5,942 nt of DNA from an uncultured Collinsella sp. Its GTDB lineage: Bacteria; Actinomycetota; Coriobacteriia; Coriobacteriales; Coriobacteriaceae. The notes under the pieces were generated by a model. That model did not search any database. It worked only from the letters and a program-made list of their open reading frames with translations, and was not told the DNA's origin. The DNA lies in the NCBI GenBank assembly GCA_959020035.1, contig CAUEQX010000112.1, positions 1 through 5,942 of the forward strand, in the 5' to 3' direction. The position numbers and the translations under genes were made by a program. This document shows, piece by piece, positions 1-5,841 of the stretch (position 1 is its first letter; each line of letters begins with the position of its first letter).

Positions 1-1
1 T

Positions 2-1693
2 CATCCTAATCCTGCTTACAAGCAAGAGGGCAATTCCGGCAATGACAAAGCGCCCCATCTTTCTGCCGGCAACGACGGTAAGGATCAAGACAAAGCCGCC
101 TATTTGAAAGATGTTTTTCGTGACAATGGTCATGCCGATTTCTTCTTCGCAGCGCATGATCACAAAACGCCGATCGCAGTTGTGACTGGTGAGATGCTTG
201 GTGGTGGAGACGCCCGGTACTCGGGAAGCATCGAACTTGAAAAAGCTATCAACATCCCCGCCAACGGTGTTGTTGGGGTAAAAAATAGCATCGGCCTGAC
301 CTCGGGTGTTATGTCGGGTGTTATCGCCAAGGATGAGGCGGCGATTAATGCGCGGAATCAAGCGCAGAATGAAGCGACAACTTTCATCACGGGCAACTAT
401 TCCTGGGACCATGGTGGCGGCATCATGTCGAATGGCGACTTGTACCTAGGCGTGCCTGCGGATGCGTACGTCTATCCGAGCCTTAAGTTGAAGGCAACCA
501 AGGCGCTGAAAAATAAGAAGACCAACGAAAACATGACGCTCGACACAAACCAGTTCCCCTTCTCCTTCTCCGTCTACCGTAAGGATTCGGATGGCGCGTC
601 GACGCCCTCTTGGGATGGCGAAACATTCAACAGTGGTGGCTGCAGGCAGGTTAAATCTGCCCCGAATAACGCTGACGGCAACATCACCTTTGACCTTAGC
701 AATGACCTTAGCAATGAACTTAGCAAGCAGCCCTTAGCGAGTGATACTGGCAAAATTAGATACTCATACTACTTGGTCGAAGATGCGGGCAATATTCCTG
801 GTGTTGATTACGATCATGCTGTATACGAGATTAACGTGACAGTCGAATACAACAAGACTTTACTTATGTCTGTTCCGATAAAGAATAATTCGAATTCGAC
901 TAAAGATCTTAACGTCTATAACTACACGATTGATAATGTGTCCGTGACTAAGAATCCTGGGGGTTCAGCTAACTCTCAGGACTATGTGCGACTAGATGAT
1001 GATGGCTATTATTCGATTGCCGACTCCGGTGGGGGAAGTACATTCACCAACAAGTACACCCCTAGTGTTTCCTGGACTCCTAAGGCGACTAAGGTCGTTG
1101 AGGGTGGCGAGATGAAGGAGTTTACACTTCAGCTTGCGAAAGACAGCAAATTTGGAGACATCATCGGTACTGCCGTGACCTCTGGTAATGAAAATAAGCA
1201 GACGCATTCATTCTTGGATGGCAATGGTAATGAGATTGAACTCACGTACTCGCTGTCAGATATCAGGAATAGTCCCGACCCGGGCGACTCCACGGGCGGC
1301 CCTTCCAAGACCTTCAAGTACTACGTGCGCGAGAAGAACGAAAGATCGACCTATCCGCATTACAAGTTTGATCAGTCGGTCTATGAGCTTACGGTTGTCG
1401 CAAAGGATGACGATGCTGGAATCACAACCAATGTGACCTACACCCAGATTGTCGATGCCGAAGGCAATGAAATTCCTGAGAATAAGCGGATACCGAAGCA
1501 GTACGGCGAGGACACCGGCGCTGGCCAAAGCCTTCCCACCTTCACCAACACCTACTCAACTTCTTTGCCCCTTTCTGGTATGTCGGGCGTCACTCTGACG
1601 TACCTTGCCGGCGCGGCGGTGCTTTGCGCTGCTGCGGCCTGGATGCACATTCGTCGCAAGGCGAATGCGAAGGGAGGTGGGCGTCGTGAATAA
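2..1693 (+). CDS. Cell-wall-anchored surface adhesin / tip pilin with FctA-like domains, 5' end missing
   Basis: The frame is open from base 2 with no convincing start, so this is the last 563 residues of a larger protein. Residues below are counted from base 2. Residues 1-150 are polar and include a W-D-H-G-G-G-I..N-G-D-L stretch (about 135-146), typical of beta-solenoid surface adhesins. Two FctA-like (pilin isopeptide linkage) domains follow. The first has KATK with Lys167, YSYYLVE with Glu260 and FTNKY with Asn350. The second has KATK with Lys364, YYVRE with Glu444 and FTNTY with Asn516. The Lys/Glu/Asn sets predict one autocatalytic isopeptide bond per domain. The C-terminus has LPLSG (1565-1579), a hydrophobic helix and an RRK-rich tail, a sortase sorting signal. 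Most likely it is the adhesive tip or a large surface adhesin of the pilus. The domain order is clear; the ligand is unknown. It is AT-richer than the next gene and overlaps it by 8 nt. Confidence 0.88.
   Translation, partial: HPNPAYKQEGNSGNDKAPHLSAGNDGKDQDKAAYLKDVFRDNGHADFFFAAHDHKTPIAVVTGEMLGGGDARYSGSIELEKAINIPANGVVGVKNSIGLTSGVMSGVIAKDEAAINARNQAQNEATTFITGNYSWDHGGGIMSNGDLYLGVPADAYVYPSLKLKATKALKNKKTNENMTLDTNQFPFSFSVYRKDSDGASTPSWDGETFNSGGCRQVKSAPNNADGNITFDLSNDLSNELSKQPLASDTGKIRYSYYLVEDAGNIPGVDYDHAVYEINVTVEYNKTLLMSVPIKNNSNSTKDLNVYNYTIDNVSVTKNPGGSANSQDYVRLDDDGYYSIADSGGGSTFTNKYTPSVSWTPKATKVVEGGEMKEFTLQLAKDSKFGDIIGTAVTSGNENKQTHSFLDGNGNEIELTYSLSDIRNSPDPGDSTGGPSKTFKYYVREKNERSTYPHYKFDQSVYELTVVAKDDDAGITTNVTYTQIVDAEGNEIPENKRIPKQYGEDTGAGQSLPTFTNTYSTSLPLSGMSGVTLTYLAGAAVLCAAAAWMHIRRKANAKGGGRRE
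302..325 (+). repeat. Two tandem 12-bp units in the adhesin gene
   Basis: The unit tcgggtgttatg is followed directly by tcgggtgttatc, one mismatch in 12. It encodes SGVM-SGVI. The repeat keeps frame, so loss or gain of a unit would only shorten or lengthen the protein by four residues. Confidence 0.6.
692..727 (+). repeat. Three tandem 12-bp units in the first FctA-like domain
   Basis: gaccttagcaat occurs twice exactly and is followed by the variant gaacttagcaag. Together they encode DLSN-DLSN-ELSK. The repeat lies between the Lys167 and Glu260 motifs of the first FctA-like domain, probably in a surface loop. It is in frame, so slippage would change loop length without breaking the gene. Confidence 0.75.
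1671..1678 (+). promoter_or_regulatory. Ribosome binding site deciding the GTG start of the second pilin
   Basis: AGGGAGGT lies inside the 3' end of the adhesin gene, 7 nt before GTG at 1686. The in-frame region further upstream is open but encodes the wrong-frame image of the adhesin's membrane helix. The GTG start gives a perfect signal peptide. Site and start overlap the preceding gene, so translational coupling is likely. Confidence 0.85.
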
Positions 1694-3356
1694 GAAGTTT
1701 AGCTCCTTCCCGATCTTGTTTGCGCTGCTCGCCCTCATAATCGGCACCTGCGCGGTCGTGTTCCCCGCTTCCGCGCAGGCCGCGCCGACCTCGACCGGTT
1801 CCATCACGGTGAGCGGCACCGTGGCGCGCAGCTACGACGCCTACCAGATCTTTAGCGCCAACGTCGTCGACGGCGACAGCGACGCCAAGACCGCCACCGA
1901 TCTCACCTGGGCAAGCGACGCCGTGCGCGACGCCGCGCTGCCTGTGCTGCACAGCGCCGGCATGCCCAATTCCCAGACCACCGCGCGGGAAGCTGCCGAG
2001 TGGCTCAACACCGATTCCCACCTTACGAGCGCGCTGAGCGCACAGCTCGCTCGTTCCCTCCAGAGCTCTGGCGCCAAGTCTGTGGCCCTTAACGCGGGCG
2101 CGGCGACCGAGCTGTCCTGTGGCTACTGGCTCATCGTCGCCGACGACGACGCCATCGCCCAAGGCGAGGCCGGCACCGCGCCGATCATGGCCCTGGTGGG
2201 CGGCAGCGCCGTCACCGTCAAGCCCAAGGCGGCGACCCCCAAGGTGTCCAAGCACGTGCTGGAGGACAGCGCCGCCGCCTGGCAGAAGGCCGCCGACGCC
2301 ACGGTCGCCGACGACCTGTACTGGCGCCTCTCTGCCACGGTCCCGGCGGGCCTCACGGCCCACGACACCTATACGGTGCGGTTCGTCGACACCATGAGCG
2401 CGGGGCTCGACCCCTCCAAGGTGGCCGCGAGCATGCATGTTTACGTGGCTGTGGGCGCGGACGGCGGCTTCGACGCCGTCTCGGCCAGCAAGGACGGCCG
2501 CGCCAGCACCGAGCCCGCGAAGGGCTGGACCGACATCACGGCTCAGTGCGCCACCAAGGTAGCGGCCGACGGCAAGACCTTCACCGTGCGCACCGGCGAC
2601 CTGATCGCCGCGCTCGGCGGGGCCGACGCCTTCACCGCGGGCGCCCGCGTGGTCGCCGTGTACAACGCGCCGCTCAACGGCGCGTGCAACCACGGCATCG
2701 CGAAGGGCAACCCCAACGAGGTGTACCTGCGTTACCCGCGCTCTCCCTTTGCCGATCAGTCCGGCGATGCCGGCTTCACCCACACGCCGAGCGACGATGC
2801 GTGCGCCTACACCTGGGATCTCGCGCTCACCAAGCGCGGCAGCGACGGCGACAAGCCGCTTGCCGGGGCGGTCCTGAGCATCGCCGACGACCGCGGTCGC
2901 ACGCTGACGGCCGACGGCACGTGGGATGCGGAGGGCAAGGCCACCGTCACCACGGGCGAGGACGGCCGCGTGACCGTCTCGGGCGTGGACTCGGGCAAGC
3001 TGGAGGTCCGCGAGCTCAAGGCGCCCAAGGGCTACACGGCCTTTGAGGGTACGCGCTCCGTGACGGTCAAGGCCGAGGGTCTGGACGTCGACCAGGTGGC
3101 CGCCGCCAAGCCCAAGCTCACCATCACGGCCGAGTCGCCCCTGCGCGCCGACAGCGCGGACGGGTCGACGGGCAGCCTGGAGGCGTCGCTCATCAACACA
3201 CCCACCGGCACACCCCCTAGCATTACCACCGGAGGCTTTATGCCCTCGACTGGCGATATGGCAATGTACGCCGCGGCCGCCGCAGCGGTCGCCGGAGCCG
3301 CGCTCATCGTGGTCGCGCTCCTGGTCAAGCGGGGAGGTGGCAGCCATAAAGAGTAG
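1686..3356 (+). CDS. SpaA-type pilin subunit, MPSTG-anchored
   Basis: This is a 556-aa secreted pilin. Residues 1-32 are a Sec signal peptide (MNKK, hydrophobic core, AQA cleavage before AP). An N-terminal domain (about 33-178) carries the AYQIF motif also found in the third gene. A D2-type isopeptide domain (about 182-378) shows VSK with Lys189, FVDTMSAGLD with Asp235 and NEVYL with Asn344, the expected Lys/Asp/Asn triad. A SpaA/CnaB-type domain follows with Lys383, the E-box LEVRELKAPKGY with Glu443, and Asn504. MPSTG (519-523), a membrane helix and a basic tail close the protein. VKPK (Lys179/Lys181) sits where the pilin-motif lysine used by class C sortases is expected, so it may be polymerised. 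It could be a minor or a second shaft subunit. Its codons are strikingly GC-rich (one sampled 60-nt stretch, 2281-2340, is 73% GC) compared with both neighbours. The start is GTG. Confidence 0.92.
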   Translation: MNKKFSSFPILFALLALIIGTCAVVFPASAQAAPTSTGSITVSGTVARSYDAYQIFSANVVDGDSDAKTATDLTWASDAVRDAALPVLHSAGMPNSQTTAREAAEWLNTDSHLTSALSAQLARSLQSSGAKSVALNAGAATELSCGYWLIVADDDAIAQGEAGTAPIMALVGGSAVTVKPKAATPKVSKHVLEDSAAAWQKAADATVADDLYWRLSATVPAGLTAHDTYTVRFVDTMSAGLDPSKVAASMHVYVAVGADGGFDAVSASKDGRASTEPAKGWTDITAQCATKVAADGKTFTVRTGDLIAALGGADAFTAGARVVAVYNAPLNGACNHGIAKGNPNEVYLRYPRSPFADQSGDAGFTHTPSDDACAYTWDLALTKRGSDGDKPLAGAVLSIADDRGRTLTADGTWDAEGKATVTTGEDGRVTVSGVDSGKLEVRELKAPKGYTAFEGTRSVTVKAEGLDVDQVAAAKPKLTITAESPLRADSADGSTGSLEASLINTPTGTPPSITTGGFMPSTGDMAMYAAAAAAVAGAALIVVALLVKRGGGSHKE

Positions 3357-3464
3357 CTGGCAGCCCCACAGAGAGCGGGGCGAGACGTAGCGAAGTAGAT
3401 GCTTAGATACAGACAGATGGTTTTAGATCAAATGGACTTCAAGCAGAAAGCAGAGGAAAAGAAG
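3357..3464 (+). other. Intercistronic gap between the two pilin genes with a small hairpin
   Basis: This is the only real gap inside the operon. A 5-bp stem (gcccc 3363-3367, ggggc 3377-3381, 9-nt loop) follows the stop codon. There is no T-run behind it, so it does not look like a complete terminator. It could stabilise or process the mRNA and uncouple expression of the two pilins. I see no convincing promoter in the gap, although one for the third gene cannot be excluded. Confidence 0.3.
3452..3457 (+). promoter_or_regulatory. Ribosome binding site deciding the start of the third pilin
   Basis: AGAGGA lies 7 nt before ATG at 3465. The frame is open upstream to an ATG at 3399, but that start has only a weak purine stretch before it and would add a charged 22-residue leader ahead of an otherwise normal signal peptide. 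The start at 3465 is preferred; ATG 3471 is a close alternative. Confidence 0.7.
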
Positions 3465-5231
3465 ATGAGTATGAGCAAGAACATCGCACGCCTGGCAGTA
3501 ACCGCCGGCCTCACAGCAGCGCTGAGCTTCGGCGGGGTTATGGCGCCGGTGACCATGGCGTTTGCAGCTGAGGGCGGCTCGACTTCGGACAACAGCATTA
3601 CCATCACGCAGAATAAGGACAACGCGGCCACCACTTTCAAGGCATACCAGATCTTTAAAGCCGATGTTGTGGATCCTACTGAGGCGGAGGCGACTGATAA
3701 GATCGTCTCCAACGTCAAGTGGGCCGACGGCGTAGGCCCTGACGCCCAGAAGGCCATTATCGAAGCCATTAATGACACTGCGTTGCAGGATGGTGCCAGT
3801 CCGGAGGATGTCGCCAACTGGTTGACCAAGAATGTGCAGGGTACCACCAAGACGACACGTGTCGACAAGGACAGCGTTCTCAATAAAATTGCCAAGGTTG
3901 TTAAGGACAAGGTCAGGCCGACGGGCAATTCGTTTAGCGCGGGCACTGCTTTTAAGCCTATGAATGCTGACAATACTCCCAACACGGGCTATTACCTCTT
4001 CCTGACCGATGACACCGGCATTGGCCAGTTGACCGAGAACAAGAAGAACACTGGTACTTCTCCGATTTTTGCTGTTGTTGGCGGTGATCCCGTGGTCGTT
4101 GCCGAGAAGACCAGCATTCCTACCGTCAGCAAGCAGATCCTCGATGACACTAAGGACAAGACGGCCGATAGCGCTTCAACGGATGACTGGAAGAACATGG
4201 GCGATGCCTGGATTGGGCAGGTAATCGACTACAAGTTGACTGGTACCGTTGCGGACAATATTGCATCGTATGATAGATATCAGTACGAATTCCAAGATAC
4301 GCTGAGCAAAGGTCTGGATGTTGTGAAGGATGCCAATGACAACCCGTTGAATCTTAAGGTTTATATCGTTAAAAAAGACGGCACTCATGCTGAGGTCAAG
4401 TATGATGCTAGCAAGGGCTATACGGCAACTGCGACCAAGGACAAGAATTCCAAGACAGAACTGCTCAAGGTCTCTTTTGCTGACCTTAAGGCCATCGAAG
4501 ATACCAACGACGCTAGCATTGCAGCCGGTGACATTGAAAATGTCGTTGTGACCTATCAGGCTACACTCACCAGCGAGGCCGAGTACACGGCCGCCGGTAA
4601 CACCAACGAGGTCAAGCTTGTCTACTCCAACGATCCCATGTCTAGTGGCACCGGCACTTCCGAATCGAAGAAGGTCGCTGATTACGTCTTCGGCTTCGAT
4701 GTCACTAAGATCGACCCGGATAACTCGTCTGCGAAACTCGATGCTGGCTTTACGGTCAAAATGATTAAGGAAGGGTCCGATAAAAGCGTTGAAAAATGGT
4801 TGAAGCGAGACGGCAGCTTCAGTAATGACGTAAATGACGCTTACACGTTTGAAACTACGGAGACTGGCAACAAGGTCTCTATTCCCGGACTTGTTGCAGG
4901 CACATATCTGATTTCTGAGAGCAAGACACCTGCGGGCTACAACACCATTGCCGACTTCGAAATCACGGTGGCGCCTGAATACAATACAGACGGCACGCTT
5001 AAAGAGCTCAAGGTGACGTCCAATTCCAGCATGGCCACTCCTAAGACTGATAAAAAAGTGACCACGACCAAGATCCCCGTCACCATCGAGAACAAGAAGG
5101 GCTCCAGCCTCCCGCTCACCGGTCTTAACGGCGTGACCTTCACTTGGATCGCTGGTGGCGCGGTGCTGTGCATTGGCGTGGCGCACCTCATCCGCAGTCG
5201 TAAGCAGGCTGAGGAGTCCGAGCAGGAGTAA
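3465..5231 (+). CDS. SpaA-type pilin, probable backbone subunit, LPLTG-anchored
   Basis: This is a 588-aa secreted pilin. Residues 1-34 form a signal peptide ending AFA before AEGG. An N-terminal domain (35-210) carries AYQIFKADVVD, nearly the same as AYQIFSANVVD in the preceding gene. The D2-type isopeptide domain (about 216-410) has VSKQI with Lys223, FQDTLSKGLD with Asp278 and NEVKL with Asn381, followed by YSNDP, a hallmark of fimbrial D2 domains. A SpaA/CnaB-type domain has DVTKID with Lys415, the E-box YLISESKTPAGY with Glu485, and Asn543. LPLTG (549-553), a hydrophobic helix and a RSRK tail follow. The domain set and length are those of backbone pilins. The pilin-motif position reads VVVAEK (Lys215) rather than a canonical YPK. 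The terminator downstream makes it the last gene of the operon. The backbone role is inferred from architecture and position. Confidence 0.93.
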   Translation: MSMSKNIARLAVTAGLTAALSFGGVMAPVTMAFAAEGGSTSDNSITITQNKDNAATTFKAYQIFKADVVDPTEAEATDKIVSNVKWADGVGPDAQKAIIEAINDTALQDGASPEDVANWLTKNVQGTTKTTRVDKDSVLNKIAKVVKDKVRPTGNSFSAGTAFKPMNADNTPNTGYYLFLTDDTGIGQLTENKKNTGTSPIFAVVGGDPVVVAEKTSIPTVSKQILDDTKDKTADSASTDDWKNMGDAWIGQVIDYKLTGTVADNIASYDRYQYEFQDTLSKGLDVVKDANDNPLNLKVYIVKKDGTHAEVKYDASKGYTATATKDKNSKTELLKVSFADLKAIEDTNDASIAAGDIENVVVTYQATLTSEAEYTAAGNTNEVKLVYSNDPMSSGTGTSESKKVADYVFGFDVTKIDPDNSSAKLDAGFTVKMIKEGSDKSVEKWLKRDGSFSNDVNDAYTFETTETGNKVSIPGLVAGTYLISESKTPAGYNTIADFEITVAPEYNTDGTLKELKVTSNSSMATPKTDKKVTTTKIPVTIENKKGSSLPLTGLNGVTFTWIAGGAVLCIGVAHLIRSRKQAEESEQE

Positions 5232-5332
5232 CGCTCGCTCACCCATCCCTTTGGCAGGTGGGATGTGATGGCCATGAGACTTGCGGACACTTTTCTCGTC
5301 CATCCACGTTCTTGCTTTGCCATTCTCTTTTC

Positions 5333-5369
5333 GGGGCAGACTTCGCACTGGAGTCTGCCCCGTTCTTTT
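5333..5369 (+). terminator. Rho-independent terminator of the pilus operon
   Basis: A perfect 10-bp stem (ggggcagact 5333-5342 with agtctgcccc 5352-5361), a 9-nt loop and the T-rich tail gttctttt form a textbook terminator about 100 nt after the last pilin stop. The stretch 5232-5332 before it holds no gene that I can support, only a weak 6-bp inverted repeat (catccc 5244-5249, gggatg 5260-5265). The operon therefore ends here without a sortase gene. Confidence 0.9.
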
Positions 5370-5407
5370 GGGATAACGCAGCCAGCCTCCATCGTCCGAT
5401 GCGAGCA

Positions 5408-5462
5408 CGTTCGTCATCGCGTTTCTTGACTCGTATGAGGTTCGGTTTAAGGTCCGTAGGCG
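5408..5462 (+). repeat. 55-bp exact direct repeat, copy 1
   Basis: It begins cgttcgtcatcgcg and ends gtccgtaggcg. It is identical to 5888-5942, exactly 480 bp downstream. Identity breaks on the left at 5407 (a versus t). Here it forms the first part of the broken gene copy. Confidence 0.97.
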
Positions 5463-5514
5463 CACGCGCGGTGCGGACGGTAGAAGGCATTTGCGCCGCA
5501 ACAAGCGCAAATAA
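5408..5514 (+). pseudogene. Start-less 3' part of a small basic membrane-protein gene (duplicate of the gene at 5842)
   Basis: In the same frame as the gene starting at 5842, this stretch reads FVIAFLDSYEVRFKVRR, identical to the end of the visible part of that gene. It continues with an Arg/Lys-rich tail RTRGADGRRRHLRRNKRK and a TAA at 5512-5514. Upstream the frame is open only to a TAA at 5374 and holds no ATG, GTG or TTG, and no RBS precedes it. A terminator-like hairpin follows one base after the stop, as expected at a true gene end. So this looks like the 3' end of a gene that lost its start, membrane helix and promoter when joined to the DNA downstream of the pilus operon. An assembly artefact is possible because the shared segment is exactly 55 bp. 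Confidence 0.6.
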
Positions 5515-5515
5515 G

Positions 5516-5543
5516 AATGCCCGGGGTTAGAGGCCCGGGCATT
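5516..5543. terminator. Strong hairpin, probable terminator after the broken small gene
   Basis: A perfect 10-bp stem (aatgcccggg 5516-5525 with cccgggcatt 5534-5543) encloses an 8-nt loop. On the + strand it starts one base after the TAA of the broken gene copy but is followed only by a short T stretch (catttaac). On the - strand the flank reads ATTCTTATTTG, so it could act in both directions. It probably belongs to the small gene and should recur after the intact copy beyond the window. Confidence 0.7.
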
Positions 5544-5715
5544 TAACAACGTCGGAAACTGGTCGCCCGCGCTCCAAAGTACTTACGCGGGGTGCGTCGT
5601 TTCCTGTAGCTATTGTATCTCGAATCGCCCCGCCGATTCGGGACATTTTGAAAACGCAAACACGTCGGGCAAACCCGGACAATGCGGCCAGGCTCCGCCG
5701 GATGAGGAATCGTGT
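5544..5715. other. Non-coding spacer with several inverted repeats
   Basis: I see no gene I can support here. It contains cccgcg/cgcggg (5566-5571, 5586-5591) around the palindrome aagtactt. A near-perfect 10-bp hairpin lies at 5618-5643 (core cgaatcg/cgattcg), followed by the T-rich stretch cattttg. A short cggg-caaa-cccg hairpin sits at 5666-5677. The second could be a weak terminator. The cluster could also belong to a small RNA or to binding sites upstream of the next gene; nothing in the sequence decides between these. Confidence 0.35.
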
Positions 5716-5746
5716 TTGTAACTATCGAACAAATGTTTGTCAAAAT
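5716..5746 (+). promoter_or_regulatory. Candidate promoter for the small membrane-protein gene
   Basis: TTGTAA (5716-5721) and CAAAAT (5741-5746) resemble -35 and -10 boxes, with two mismatches each and a 19-bp spacer. The LexA-like box lies in the spacer, a usual place for a repressor site. TAAAAT at 5780-5785 is an alternative -10 without a matching -35. Weak evidence. Confidence 0.25.
5726..5739 (+). promoter_or_regulatory. LexA-like SOS box
   Basis: CGAACAAATGTTTG matches 13 of 14 positions of the Bacillus-type SOS box CGAACRNRYGTTYC as I recall it. Its left half, TCGAAC, is also the perfect actinobacterial half-site, while the right half (GTTTGT) is degenerate. It lies 102 bp before the ATG of the small gene at 5842, in the only stretch where its promoter can be. 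If functional, LexA would repress that gene until DNA damage. A single site in AT-rich DNA could still arise by chance. Confidence 0.5.
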
Positions 5747-5829
5747 CGCGTTTACCAGGCGTGGTGCGTGCAACCGCAGTAAAATGGCTTTGCGACGCAT
5801 TCCGTGCGCGGGCGGCCGACGACTCGATC

Positions 5830-5835
5830 GGAGGT
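5830..5835 (+). promoter_or_regulatory. Ribosome binding site of the small membrane-protein gene
   Basis: GGAGGT lies 6 nt before ATG at 5842, an ideal Shine-Dalgarno site. It supports translation of a gene too short to stand out by length and fixes its start. Confidence 0.8.
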
Positions 5836-5841
5836 CACCAT

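Noticed and set aside
104..106. TTG as the start of the adhesin
   Set aside because: The frame is open back to base 2 and encodes plausible polar protein sequence. No RBS precedes the TTG, so the gene is cut by the window edge.
1590..3347. Long open frame on the - strand opposite the second pilin (585 codons)
   Set aside because: It is a shadow of a GC-rich gene on the + strand. The translation is low in complexity (Arg, Gly, Ala, His), with no recognisable domain, while the + strand encodes a complete pilin with signal peptide and sorting signal.
3399..3464. Upstream ATG start for the third pilin
   Set aside because: It lacks a good RBS and would place a charged 22-residue leader before a standard signal peptide. 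ATG 3465 has a better site.
5258..5530. 90-codon + strand frame downstream of the pilus operon
   Set aside because: It runs through the operon terminator and reads the broken gene copy out of frame. No RBS or family feature supports it.
4176..5549. Long open frame on the - strand across the third pilin and its terminator
   Set aside because: It runs through the operon terminator and a well-supported pilin, shows no family motif and has no credible RBS.
5543..5800. 85-codon - strand frame ending just before the hairpin at 5516-5543
   Set aside because: Its stop is placed suggestively beside a hairpin with a T-rich - strand flank. However, the text resembles no protein, no RBS is evident, and it covers the SOS box and promoter region of the + strand gene.
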